Positions 9,647 through 18,467 of a stretch of DNA of 64,000 nt are shown piece after piece; the first letter of the stretch is position 1, and each line of letters begins with the position of its first letter. The stretch is from Scytonematopsis contorta HA4267-MV1 (lineage in GTDB: Bacteria > Cyanobacteriota > Cyanobacteriia > Cyanobacteriales > Nostocaceae), in contig JAHHIC010000057.1 in assembly GCA_019359035.1 (NCBI GenBank), positions 1 through 64,000 of the forward strand. Reading direction: 5' to 3'. Made by a program: the position numbers and the translations under genes. The notes below the pieces were generated by a model. The model was not told the origin of the DNA, searched no databases, and was given only the letters and a program-made list of their open reading frames with translations.

Positions 9647-11245
9647 ATGCCTCGCACTTCCAAATTAACTTTTGACCGTGGTACATTGATTCTGCATCCA
9701 CCACCCCGTGGTAGAGCCTGGATGGATTTTGCAACATGGGATGATAGAGTCGAAAAATTCCGCATCCCAGCAATAAAATACCGTCCCTTGGTAGAAGCTA
9801 TGCGAGCGGAGAGTACTAATTTTATTGATGAAGCTCAGGGTTTTCACTCGATAGAATTAGTTTCCAGTTTAGAAATGGAACCCTATCCCCACCAAAGTGA
9901 GGCTTTAGCTGCTTGGAAATTGGCTGGAAGACAGGGTGTTGTGGTGCTTCCTACTGCTGCGGGGAAGACTTATTTGGCACAAATGGCAATGCAAGCTACA
10001 CCACGAACGACGTTAATTATAGTACCAACTTTAGATTTAATGCATCAGTGGTACGCACATTTAAAAGCAGCATTTCCTGATACTGAAGTCGGTTTGTTGG
10101 GTGGAGGTTCACGAGATAAAACACCAATTTTAGTTGCTACTTATGATAGTGCTGCTATTCATGCAGAAACTATAGGAAATTTATATGCTTTGATAATTTT
10201 TGATGAGTGTCATCATTTACCGACAGATTTTTACCGAGTAATTGCTGAGTATACTATTGCTCCTTATCGTTTAGGACTTTCTGCAACTCCTGAACGTACT
10301 GATGGTAAACATACGGATTTAAATGTTTTAATTGGTAGAGAGGTATACCGTAAACGAGCAGAAGAATTGGCTGGGAAAGCTTTAGCTGAGCATGAGATTA
10401 TTCAAATCAAAGTGAAATTGTCTCAATTAGAAAGAGAAAGATATAACTATTTAATTAAGGTTAGAAATGAATTTTTGAAAGCTGCTAAGATTTCTTTGGG
10501 AAGTCTTCAAGGTTGGCAACTGTTTGTGCAAATGAGTGCTCGTTCCCAAGATGGCAGAAGAGCTATGTTAGCTCATCGAGAAGCGAAGGAAATTTCTTTG
10601 GGTACTGATAGCAAGTTGAGAGTTTTAGCGGATTTATTGGCTCAGCATTATCCAGAACGGACTTTGATTTTTACGGCTGATAATGCTACTGTTTATCGCA
10701 TTTCTTATAGGTTTTTGATTCCGGCTATTACTCATCAAACTCCTGTTAAGGAACGTCATGAGATTTTGACTAAGTTTAAGGAGGGTGAGTTTAAGACTTT
10801 GGTTGCTTCTCATGTTTTGAATGAGGGGGTTGATGTTCCTGCTGCTTCTATTGCAATTATTTTGTCGGGTACGGGTTCAGCACGGGAGTATACTCAAAGG
10901 TTGGGGAGGGTTTTAAGGAAGGGTAATGTGGAGAATAAGCAGGCTATTTTGTATGAGGTGGTGACGGAGGATACTAGTGAGGAGGGTACTTCTGCTAGAA
11001 GGAGGAACGAACCGCCAAGAAGCCAAGAAAGCCAAGGAAGAGATGGACAGGGAGAGGATAAAAGGGGAGGTTTGCAGGTGGTTTATGGGACTGGTGATGG
11101 GCAAAAAAATTCTCGTGCTGCTGAGGGTTTGGAGAGTGATTATTCTATGGGTAATCAAGATTCTAAATATCAGAAAAAGAATGATAATTCTGCTCAGCAG
11201 ATGGAGTTATGGAGCAATCCAAATTCTGATGATTTTCCTTTTTAG
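9647..11245 (+). CDS. XPB-like DEAD/DEAH-box helicase
   Basis: A superfamily 2 DNA helicase of 532 residues. Seen: Walker A LPTAAGKT (about residue 112), the Walker B variant DECHH, motif III LSATPERTDG, and motif VI QRLGRVLRKG with the arginine fingers. This layout matches the archaeal/bacterial XPB (RAD25) family, which unwinds DNA in repair. The next gene on the same strand is a DUF790/Bax1-like nuclease; XPB-Bax1 is an established helicase-nuclease pair in archaea. I use the ATG at 9647 (MPRTSKLTF); an in-frame TTG lies 9 bp earlier. After motif VI the tail is low-complexity. Residues about 454-465 are encoded by the ACGAACCGCCAAG repeat that is intergenic elsewhere, so the C-terminus looks rebuilt by repeat insertion. 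Confidence 0.88.
   Translation: MPRTSKLTFDRGTLILHPPPRGRAWMDFATWDDRVEKFRIPAIKYRPLVEAMRAESTNFIDEAQGFHSIELVSSLEMEPYPHQSEALAAWKLAGRQGVVVLPTAAGKTYLAQMAMQATPRTTLIIVPTLDLMHQWYAHLKAAFPDTEVGLLGGGSRDKTPILVATYDSAAIHAETIGNLYALIIFDECHHLPTDFYRVIAEYTIAPYRLGLSATPERTDGKHTDLNVLIGREVYRKRAEELAGKALAEHEIIQIKVKLSQLERERYNYLIKVRNEFLKAAKISLGSLQGWQLFVQMSARSQDGRRAMLAHREAKEISLGTDSKLRVLADLLAQHYPERTLIFTADNATVYRISYRFLIPAITHQTPVKERHEILTKFKEGEFKTLVASHVLNEGVDVPAASIAIILSGTGSAREYTQRLGRVLRKGNVENKQAILYEVVTEDTSEEGTSARRRNEPPRSQESQGRDGQGEDKRGGLQVVYGTGDGQKNSRAAEGLESDYSMGNQDSKYQKKNDNSAQQMELWSNPNSDDFPF
11006..11040. repeat. GAACCGCCAAG repeat inside helicase gene
   Basis: The unit AACGAACCGCCAAGAAGCC with further GCCAAG steps also appears between genes at 26555-26585 (inverse orientation), 45812-45870 (inverse) and 49861-49890. 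Here it is translated as an Arg/Gln/Ser-rich segment of the helicase tail. Confidence 0.7.
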
Positions 11246-11389
11246 TAGTGCGAGCATCTTGCTCGCTATTCGTAGTGCGAGCATCTTGCTCGCTATTCGA
11301 TTTAATTTGATTTAATTTAATTTGATTTGGTTTGATTTAATTTGGTTTGATTTAATTTCATTAGGAAGCGAGCAAGATGCTCGCACTAC
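11245..11389. repeat. GTAGTGCGAGCATC repeats flanking a TTTAATTTGA tract
   Basis: Two direct copies of GTAGTGCGAGCATCTTGCTC begin right at the helicase stop. One inverted copy ends 8 bp before the nuclease start. Between them is a simple-sequence tract of TTTAATTTGA/TTTGGTTTGA units. The arms can form a long hairpin between the two genes. Confidence 0.8.
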
Positions 11390-11396
11390 ATAAAAA

Positions 11397-12614
11397 ATGT
11401 TACCAACAGATTTGCTTATTCATCGTCAAAATGGGGAAGAAATTATTCCCAAGAGGTTAAGAGTTGATAGTCAAAGTTTACAGGTGGCTAATCAGCTAAT
11501 TGCTTGTTTTAAGGAAGCTATTGGAAAAACTCAAGGTCAACTTGAACATCGTTTGTCGGAAATTGAGGGGGATTCTCCTGATTATAAGTTGAAGCGGGGA
11601 TTGGGATATCTATTAAAAAGTGGTTTTTGTAATTTTGAGGTCGTCAGTCCAATGGAACCTTCTATGTTACGTGAAAGAGTTTTTTCTTTAGCTGCAAAAT
11701 CTCTCCCTTGTCGCGTTTCAACAGAGACAACATTAACTACTGTTGCTTCAGAATTAAGTCGCGAATTAGAAAAAGAAGTTTTACCTCAACAAGTCCATAA
11801 TGGATTGTATGCTGACTTAGCTGAAAATAAAATTTTAATTAATTTTGATGCTCCAACACCAGAGAGTTTAGTACATCGTTATAATTTGTCTCAAGTACAA
11901 GGTGTTTTTTATAAGTCCAGCCAATTAGTGTTACATGCTCATCGTAACGTTCCTGGAGAATATAAACTGTTATTTCGCTATTTAAAGCTATTTCAATTAA
12001 TGGCTTATATTGAAGGCGATGCAGACCACGGTTTTACAATTTCTATTGATGGTCCAACTAGTTTATTTACTCCTAGCACCCGCTATGGTTTAGCAATTGC
12101 GAAATTAATTCCAACTCTGCTTCATGTTACTAAATGGAGTTTAGCCACAACGCTGCAAATGCGTGATTTTTACACCAATAATTGGAAAACAGGACGTTTT
12201 ACCCTAAACTCCGACTGTGGTTTAGTTACTCACTATCCACCCGGTAAGCCCTACGATAGTATGTTAGAAGCTTCCTTTGCTGATAAATGGGATTCATTAA
12301 AAACCAAGTGGGTATTAGAGCGAGAAGTAGACTTAATCCCTATCCCCGGTAGCGTAATGATTCCTGATTTTCGCTTAGTGCATCCAGACGGACGTGATTT
12401 TTTACTAGAAATTGTTGGTTATTGGCGACCCGAATATTTACAAAAGAAATTTGCACAAGTAAGAAAAGCAGAATGTAACAACCTAATTTTAGCAATTTCC
12501 GAACGTCTCAACTTAGAAAAAGCAGGCGTTAAACTTGATGATGTACCCGCTAAAATTATTTGGTTCAAAGATAAACTATTACCCAAAGCCGTGCTTTCCG
12601 TAATCGAATCATAA
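11397..12614 (+). CDS. DUF790 / Bax1-like nuclease
   Basis: A 405-residue DUF790 protein. In archaea this family is Bax1, a structure-specific endonuclease that works with XPB. The N-terminal part carries family features (SLQVANQLIACFKEAIGKTQGQL) and a central region around AYIEGDADHGFTISIDGPTSLF. The C-terminal part looks like a PD-(D/E)xK-type nuclease core: SMLEASFADKW, then VMIPDFRLVHPDG, then FLLEIVGYWRPEYLQKK, where D, E and downstream Lys would bind metal. The gene follows the XPB-like helicase on the same strand, separated by 150 bp of palindromic repeats. The pair suggests a nucleotide-excision-like repair activity. The domain call is good; the activity is inferred from archaeal relatives. 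Confidence 0.85.
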   Translation: MLPTDLLIHRQNGEEIIPKRLRVDSQSLQVANQLIACFKEAIGKTQGQLEHRLSEIEGDSPDYKLKRGLGYLLKSGFCNFEVVSPMEPSMLRERVFSLAAKSLPCRVSTETTLTTVASELSRELEKEVLPQQVHNGLYADLAENKILINFDAPTPESLVHRYNLSQVQGVFYKSSQLVLHAHRNVPGEYKLLFRYLKLFQLMAYIEGDADHGFTISIDGPTSLFTPSTRYGLAIAKLIPTLLHVTKWSLATTLQMRDFYTNNWKTGRFTLNSDCGLVTHYPPGKPYDSMLEASFADKWDSLKTKWVLEREVDLIPIPGSVMIPDFRLVHPDGRDFLLEIVGYWRPEYLQKKFAQVRKAECNNLILAISERLNLEKAGVKLDDVPAKIIWFKDKLLPKAVLSVIES

Positions 12615-12676
12615 ACCTCTCAACTCTTTCCTTCTCTTCTTCCTTCGTGCCCTTTGTGTTCTTCGTGGTTCATATA

Positions 12677-13249
12677 TTACTTATAAAACTTCTTCAAATT
12701 ATGTACCGAAGACACCAAACCTGCTTGCTCAGGGTCATAAACAATATCACAACGGTGACAGTAATGTAATCGTCCCCAAATACGACTATTTCTTCGCCAA
12801 ATATTAAAACGTTGTTGATAACTCCTTCTAGGCTTCCTCAAAAAAATAAACTCACAAAGCCATCGACATAAGTAAGCAATAAACAAAATAAGCGCAGCCA
12901 AAGGAAATCCTGGGAATATCATATAAGCCATCCAACCCATTCGGTGTCCCGACATCATAATAAACGCGAAGGGAACAACCGCTAGTACTACTGTATATTT
13001 TAAGTATTCCTCAGTTGGAACTTTTGGCTTTTTTGGTGGTACAAATTTTTGCTGTAGATAAGCTTTCCCATCTTCATTAAGTTGAATTTTGACGCTAATA
13101 CTAATACTCGTGTTCTTAGTATTAATCCAACTACCGTCACTATCTAAATCTGAAGTATTATTATTTTCTGATTCGTGACCTGAGTTATATATTGCACTAA
13201 CTCTTTGCACTAAATCCGTTTGCTGGCAGTGGGGGCAATTAAAGTTCAT
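12677..13249 (-). CDS. Membrane protein with split zinc-ribbon cysteines
   Basis: A 190-residue protein. An N-terminal CPHC (residues 5-8) and a C-terminal CHRC (near 165) could together bind zinc. Between them are one or two hydrophobic segments (about 90-140, VVLAVVPFAFIMM and AYMIFPGFPLAALILFIAYL). So the two Cys pairs lie on the cytoplasmic side if the segments form a hairpin. No family name is recognised. It is convergent with the nuclease gene and stands alone. Confidence 0.6.
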   Translation of the reverse strand: MNFNCPHCQQTDLVQRVSAIYNSGHESENNNTSDLDSDGSWINTKNTSISISVKIQLNEDGKAYLQQKFVPPKKPKVPTEEYLKYTVVLAVVPFAFIMMSGHRMGWMAYMIFPGFPLAALILFIAYLCRWLCEFIFLRKPRRSYQQRFNIWRRNSRIWGRLHYCHRCDIVYDPEQAGLVSSVHNLKKFYK

Positions 13250-13743
13250 TCTTCTACATAATAATATTCATAGCAATTCTGTCTTGCGGCGCTATTTTAT
13301 TTATTCGCACCGAAAGGTTAGTAATTATACTTTTTGTTAAGCACTCGTTAACATTTATGTCAAAATAATGCAATAAGTTACCTAACTATTTACTATAGCT
13401 TTTAACTATTGTAAACATAAGTAAACTTTAGGTATTTTTAATATTTGCGAATGTCACTTAACAAGCATTTTGATGTAATGACATCGCTTCAATTAAGCAT
13501 CCGAAGAGTACATAATTATCCCAAGCACAGAGACGTTATATATAACGTCTCTACATTTCGACGTTGAGTACATTATATTCTCACAAATAAAAAATGCAAC
13601 ATATATTATTTGTTTTGATTTCACTACAATTACTTATTGCCGATATAAAGTATGCTAGGTTACGATTTATGCTGGTGCTGCGATATAATACCTAGTAAGA
13701 AAATCCCAGCAAACGTAACAATCAAAAATGAGGTTACAGGGTG
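13250..13743. other. Intergenic region with one palindrome
   Basis: About 490 bp between divergent genes. It must carry both promoters. A GTAGAGACG-family hairpin lies at 13529-13554. No coding frame is convincing. Confidence 0.5.
13529..13554. repeat. GAGACGT palindromic repeat
   Basis: AGAGACGTTATA pairs with TATAACGTCTCT. It is a member of the palindrome family also present at 3931, 7437 and 27611. Confidence 0.7.
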
Positions 13744-14112
13744 ATGAAAATTAAATTATTCACAGTTTTGACAGTAATTGCATCTTTTTTCAGTGTCGTC
13801 AGCCACTCTCAGGCACAAACAGCTCAAGCACAAACACCAGCAACCCCTAATCCACAGAAAGAAGACTATACCTTAACAGGTGATTCCCTCGTCGGTGTTG
13901 ATAGTAAAAGAAGTTTGGATGATTACACAAAATTCTTTGGAGGAAACAACCCTGAAAACCCTACCGTGAATAACACTGAGCAGAAAAAGGCTCCTGTGGT
14001 ATTGCGTTTAGACCCGTCAGTTACAAATCTATACGTGCTACCTAACACCCAACCAATCCAATTTCAAGGGGATAGCGACAAACTACAACTACAGTTAGGC
14101 TCCCCGCAGTAA
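13744..14112 (+). CDS. Small secreted/periplasmic hypothetical protein
   Basis: A 122-residue protein with a clear N-terminal signal peptide: Lys, a hydrophobic run, then SHSQAQTAQAQ with likely cleavage after AQA. The mature part is polar (Pro/Asn/Gln) with the phrase VVLRLDPSVTNLYVLPNTQPIQFQ near the end. The start is the ATG at 13744; a GTG directly before it is also in frame. No family is recognised. It resembles the secreted protein at 63358-63789 only in size and signal peptide. Confidence 0.6.
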   Translation: MKIKLFTVLTVIASFFSVVSHSQAQTAQAQTPATPNPQKEDYTLTGDSLVGVDSKRSLDDYTKFFGGNNPENPTVNNTEQKKAPVVLRLDPSVTNLYVLPNTQPIQFQGDSDKLQLQLGSPQ

Positions 14113-14118
14113 CAAAAC

Positions 14119-14181
14119 AATTACCAATTACCAATTACCAATTACCAATTACCAATTACCAATTACCAATTACCAATTACC
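14119..14181. repeat. Heptamer tandem repeat TTACCAA
   Basis: About nine head-to-tail copies of a 7-bp unit. It is of the short tandemly repeated repetitive (STRR) type known in heterocystous cyanobacteria. The same unit recurs at 35935-36311 and 56611-56652. Confidence 0.9.
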
Positions 14182-14244
14182 CTCGTAAACTCATGGACTG
14201 CACTTTGCAGTAGAATGATTCCTTGAGATAGAGGAGGGAAAACA

Positions 14245-15597
14245 GTGACTCGTGTTATAATAGTACGCCACGGTCAAAGCACGTATAATGTCGAAAAACG
14301 CATTCAAGGGCGTAGTGATGCGTCCAGGTTAACAGAAAAAGGTTGTAATGATGCTGTTCGAGTAGGCAAATCCCTCGACGGCATCAAGTGTAATCAGCTT
14401 TACTGTAGTCCTCTACAACGGGCAAAAGAAACAGCAAAAATTATTGCTCACGAGTTAAGTAATAGTTCTGGCTTATCAATCGTTCCCCAAAGCTCTAATA
14501 AACTCTTAGAAGTTGACCTAAAGCAGTGGGAAGGGATGTTAACTTCGGAGGTCAAAGAAAAATTTGCTGAAGATTATGGTACTTGGCACTCGCGTCCAGA
14601 TACCTTAAAGATGAGGGCTATAGACGATTCTGAAACTAGAGAATATTTCCCAATTTTATCTTTGTATGAACAAGCACGAGAATTTTGGCAAGAAATTCTT
14701 ACTCGTCATCAAGGGGAGACTATTATTATTGTCGGACACAACGGCATTAATCGCGCTTTAATCAGCACGGCTTTGGGTATGTCTCCTAGTCGTTATCACA
14801 GTATTCAACAATCTAATTGTGCCATCAGTATTTTGAATTTTGCTGGCGGTTTGGGTGAAGGGGTACAACTTGAATCACTCAACCAAACTCAGCATATGGG
14901 TGAAATTTTCCCTTCCTTGCGTCCTGGTCACCAAGGTGTGAGATTGCTACTCGTCCGTCACGGAGAAACCGAGTGGAATCGTCAAGGTAAGTTTCAAGGA
15001 TTAATTGATGTCCCTCTCAACGACAATGGTAGAGTACAAGCTCAAAAAGCATCTCAATTTCTTAAAGAAGTTGCGTTGAATTTTGCTGTTTCTAGTCCTA
15101 TGTTGCGTCCTAAAGAAACTGCGGAAATTATCTTACAATCCCACAATAATGTAAAGTTGGAATTACAAGATGGACTGAAGGAAATTAGCCACGGACTCTG
15201 GGAAGGAAAGTTCGAGAAAGAAATTGAACAAGAATTTCCAGGAGAGTTGGAACGTTGGCGAACAGTTCCAGCCTCTGTACAAATGCCCGAAGGGGAAAAT
15301 TTGCAACAGGTGTGGGAACGTAGCACCGCAACTTGGCAAGCAATTGTCCAGTCTGCTATCGAAAAACAACTCCAAACCGGGTTAGTTGTTGCTCACGACG
15401 CTACTAACAAAACATTACTCTGCCATATTCTCGGTTTATCACCTGAGAATTTCTGGAATTTCCGCCAGGGTAATGGTGCCGTCAGCGTGATTGACTATCC
15501 CTTTGGTCTCAACGGATTACCAGTACTGCAAGCAATGAATATTACAGCTCACTTGGGTAGTGGTATTTTCGATAAAACTGCGGCTGGAGCATTGTAA
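14245..15597 (+). CDS. Double-domain histidine phosphatase (PGAM family)
   Basis: A 450-residue protein with two phosphoglycerate-mutase-like domains in tandem. Each has the RHG signature with the phosphorylated His: IIVRHGQSTYN (His9) and LLVRHGETEWN (His239). Each also has the second catalytic His in IIVGHNGINRALI and VVAHDATNKTLL. The family includes cofactor-dependent mutases and phosphatases of sugar phosphates or small metabolites; the substrate is not shown by sequence. It starts with GTG at 14245, supported by the strong GAGGAGG at 14231-14237. Such two-domain proteins are common in cyanobacteria and are often annotated as phosphoglycerate mutase, which overstates the evidence. Confidence 0.88.
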   Translation: MTRVIIVRHGQSTYNVEKRIQGRSDASRLTEKGCNDAVRVGKSLDGIKCNQLYCSPLQRAKETAKIIAHELSNSSGLSIVPQSSNKLLEVDLKQWEGMLTSEVKEKFAEDYGTWHSRPDTLKMRAIDDSETREYFPILSLYEQAREFWQEILTRHQGETIIIVGHNGINRALISTALGMSPSRYHSIQQSNCAISILNFAGGLGEGVQLESLNQTQHMGEIFPSLRPGHQGVRLLLVRHGETEWNRQGKFQGLIDVPLNDNGRVQAQKASQFLKEVALNFAVSSPMLRPKETAEIILQSHNNVKLELQDGLKEISHGLWEGKFEKEIEQEFPGELERWRTVPASVQMPEGENLQQVWERSTATWQAIVQSAIEKQLQTGLVVAHDATNKTLLCHILGLSPENFWNFRQGNGAVSVIDYPFGLNGLPVLQAMNITAHLGSGIFDKTAAGAL

Positions 15598-15607
15598 CTT
15601 TTTAACA

Positions 15608-15633
15608 CTGTGGGGTGGGCATCCTTGCCCGCC
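15608..15633. repeat. GTGGGGTGGGCATCC palindromic repeat
   Basis: TGTGGGGTGGGCATCCTTGC is followed by CCGCCC. It is the same unit as the outer element at 39572-39780. Confidence 0.6.
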
Positions 15634-15719
15634 CTGGTATACCTAACTAACGCAGTATTGAACCGGGTGTGGGGAGTTGCTAATTGCAACTAGGGATTTA
15701 CCAGCGAACAAAAAATCTT

Positions 15720-17108
15720 ATGACTGAACTTCTGCAACAAGTACGGGTTCTTAACCCAATCTCCGGAACTGACGAAGTGGCTGATGTCCTAATCAGTGAC
15801 GGTTTTATTCAGGCGATCGCACCTGCTCTGACGGTGAATATTACAGACCTACCAAACGACGCTCAAATAAAAAATTGTCGAGGATTAGTGCTAGCACCGG
15901 GATTAATAGATTTATATAGCCACTCTGGAGAACCAGGACACGAAGACAGAGAAACCCTCACCTCCCTACTACAATCAGCAGCAGATGGTGGCTTCACAAG
16001 AATTTGTATCCTACCCAATACATCCCCACCCGTTGATAACCCTGCAATGGTGACACAACTATTGCAAAAAAGTCGAAGAAACAAACAAGGAAAATACCCA
16101 ACTCCCCTCCTCTCTATTTGGGGAGCCATCACTCAAGATTTAGCAGGGAAGCAAATGACCGAATTAGCGGATTTAGCTGCTTCTGAAGTCGTCGGCTTTA
16201 CCGATGGTTTACCATTAGAAAATTCTGCATTGGTGCGTAGGGTATTAGAATACCTTCAACCTCTAGGAAAGCCCGTAGCCTTTTCTCCTTGCAACCGCGA
16301 ACTGGCATCTAACGGAGTCATGCGCGAAGGAAGAGACGCAATTCGTTTTGGGTTACCTCCGATACCAACATCTGCAGAAACTTCCGCCCTAGCTGCACTA
16401 TTAGAACTAGTCGCTACCACAGGTACTCCCACCCATATTATGCGCGTCTCCACCGCTCGTAGCGTTGAATTAATCAAAAGAGCCAAAGCGGATGGCTTAC
16501 CCGTAACAGCAAGTACTACTTGGATGCATCTTTTACTTGACACAAAATCAATTAAAAGCTATAATCAGTCGCTTCGTTTAGAGCCACCTTTAGGTAACCC
16601 CAGCGATTTAGTAGCATTGCGACAAGCAGTAAAAACAGGAATATTAGACGCTATTGCGATTGACCACACACCTTACACCTACGAAGAAAAAACCGTAGCC
16701 TTTGGGGAAGCACCATCAGGAGCAATAGGTCTAGAACTAGCACTGCCATTACTATGGCAACATTTGGTAGAAACAGGGGAATTTACTCCATTAGAACTAT
16801 GGCTAGCTTTAAGCACCCGTCCAGCGAAATGCTTGCAGCAGAATCCCAGCAAAATCGCTCTCCAAGAACCAACAGAATTAATTTTGTTTGACCCGCAACA
16901 TAGTTGGAAGCTGGATAAACAAAATCTTCATACCCTTTCCTCAAACACACCTTGGTTAGGACAGCAACTCACGGGTAGAGTAGTGCAAACTTGGTTGAAT
17001 CTTCCTGAAAAAACAATCTCCGAAGAAACAAACAACCAAAGATATTTCGTTAATGGCAATGTCAGCAATAGTAATAGTTCGGTAAACCTCATGAGCAAAT
17101 ATATATGA
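15720..17108 (+). CDS. Dihydroorotase-like amidohydrolase, ligands degenerate
   Basis: A 462-residue dihydroorotase family protein (PyrC/PyrX type). The canonical metal site D-x-H-x-H-x-R-x-P-G reads DLYSHSGEPG here: the first His is Tyr66 and the Arg is Gly70, and only His68 is kept. Further substitutions are seen at the usual His positions (SPCNRE, HIMRVST), while the DHTP segment near the end is retained (IAIDHTPYTYEEK). This may be a non-catalytic subunit like the inactive dihydroorotases that assemble with aspartate transcarbamoylase, or a variant active site usual in cyanobacteria. The ATG at 15720 begins a normal N-terminus; an upstream TTG at 15684 is unlikely. The gene follows the phosphatase by 122 bp. 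Confidence 0.8.
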   Translation: MTELLQQVRVLNPISGTDEVADVLISDGFIQAIAPALTVNITDLPNDAQIKNCRGLVLAPGLIDLYSHSGEPGHEDRETLTSLLQSAADGGFTRICILPNTSPPVDNPAMVTQLLQKSRRNKQGKYPTPLLSIWGAITQDLAGKQMTELADLAASEVVGFTDGLPLENSALVRRVLEYLQPLGKPVAFSPCNRELASNGVMREGRDAIRFGLPPIPTSAETSALAALLELVATTGTPTHIMRVSTARSVELIKRAKADGLPVTASTTWMHLLLDTKSIKSYNQSLRLEPPLGNPSDLVALRQAVKTGILDAIAIDHTPYTYEEKTVAFGEAPSGAIGLELALPLLWQHLVETGEFTPLELWLALSTRPAKCLQQNPSKIALQEPTELILFDPQHSWKLDKQNLHTLSSNTPWLGQQLTGRVVQTWLNLPEKTISEETNNQRYFVNGNVSNSNSSVNLMSKYI

Positions 17109-17234
17109 ACTGCCATCAAAGTTAATTGAGATGAAGAAATTCTTCAGAATTCATGAGTACGGGAACCTCTAGTACTAAGCTTAACCTCCAAGCATTACAA
17201 TTAACATAATAAAGCAAGTTGAGGAGCCACTGGG

Positions 17235-17609
17235 ATGCAAGACACCTACGATTCCGATAAACGTAAACTGCTATCCTGTCTTTGTCACGGGTCGATTTTC
17301 TTTAGTACACTGTTATTTTCTATTGGAATTCCTATAGTTATTCAAATAATTTCTGATGACCCAGTTGTTAAAACTAACGCTAAAGAATCCATTAACTTTC
17401 ACCTTAATGTTTGGTTTTGGGCAACACTAATCGGAGGAACAATTGGGATTTTATCTTTCCTTACCCTTGGTATTGCTGGATTTTTATTATTCCCTGTAAT
17501 CCTTCTTGGTTTTGCAATACATTGGGGATTAACAATTTGGGCGCTGCTTCACTGTTTCAGCAACCCCGATGAACCCTTTGGTTATCCGTTTATTTTCCGG
17601 GTTTTTTAA
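17235..17609 (+). CDS. DUF4870 membrane protein
   Basis: A 124-residue DUF4870 protein. The family hallmark NAKESINFHLNVW (residues 52-64) follows a first membrane segment, and two further hydrophobic segments lie at about 66-108. Function is unknown; members are small integral membrane proteins. GAGGAG sits about 8 nt before the ATG. Stand-alone gene. Confidence 0.85.
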   Translation: MQDTYDSDKRKLLSCLCHGSIFFSTLLFSIGIPIVIQIISDDPVVKTNAKESINFHLNVWFWATLIGGTIGILSFLTLGIAGFLLFPVILLGFAIHWGLTIWALLHCFSNPDEPFGYPFIFRVF

Positions 17610-17651
17610 ATAAATCCCTGAACAAAAAAACCACCCCCAACACCCAAAGAA

Positions 17652-17677
17652 CCCCCTCCCCGCGTGCGGGGAGGGGG
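17652..17677 (+). terminator. G/C palindrome, probable terminator
   Basis: CCCCCTCCCCGC and GCGGGGAGGGGG form a hairpin 43 bp after the DUF4870 stop, with a T-rich run shortly downstream. It is also a member of the repeat family at 188. Confidence 0.55.
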
Positions 17678-17801
17678 CTACGATTTTTGTTTTTTTTCTG
17701 TGATTGTGTTTGTGTAGGTTATCCTATATACACTTTTGCCCTCTGCCTTCCTCGATAAAGCATGATATAATTGTTCTTCTTAACAGTTATAGAGGCGAAA
17801 A

Positions 17802-18423
17802 ATGGTTCAATCAGCCCCAAAACTTCTCACTGTTGATGAATTTATTACTCAGTACGGTGACAGCGCAGGCTGTGAATTAATAGACGGTGAATTAATTGAA
17901 ATGGAACCTACAGGACCGCACGAGCAGGTATCTGCTTTTATTAGCCGAAAACTGAACGTCGAAATTGACCGTCAGGATGTACCCTATTTTATCCCTCATC
18001 GCTGTTTAATCAAATTATTGGGAACAGATACCGCTTTTCGTCCTGATGTAATAGTCTTAGACCAAAATAAACTGATAAATGAGCCGTCGTGGCAACAAGA
18101 ACCCGTAATTACATTAGGGAACTCCATTAAATTAATTGCAGAAGTTGTCAGTACAAACTGGCAAAATGATTATGCTCGTAAGGTTGAAGATTATGCACTA
18201 TTAGGTGTAACTGAGTATTTGGATTGTTGATTATTTAGGCATTGGTGGCAGAGAATATATTGGTAAAAATAAGCCTGCAACAGTGACAATTTGTACACTA
18301 GTAGATGACGAATATCAAAAAGAATTATTTAAAGATAACGATGTACTTGTTTCCAAAATTTTCCCCAACTTACGGCTAACAGCAAAACAAGTTTTTGCCT
18401 CTGGGATATCTATCAATATTTAA
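17802..18423 (+). pseudogene. Uma2-family endonuclease, frameshifted
   Basis: A Uma2 (DUF820) family protein of the PD-(D/E)xK fold, common in multiple copies in cyanobacteria. The first 139 residues are normal: LTVDEFITQYGD, YELIDGEL-type segment CELIDGELIEMEP, FRPDVIVLD, and LIAEVVSTNWQNDYARKVEDYA. Then one extra T in the TATTTGG run near 18218-18220 shifts the frame and gives a stop at 18230. The next frame continues exactly as expected with WIVDYLGIGGREYIGK and ends at 18423. This is a recent single-base lesion or a sequencing error in a T run. Confidence 0.85.
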
Positions 18424-18467
18424 ATTTAGCTTGAAAAAAGCTTTTTTCTTGGCTCTCCTCATCTCCC

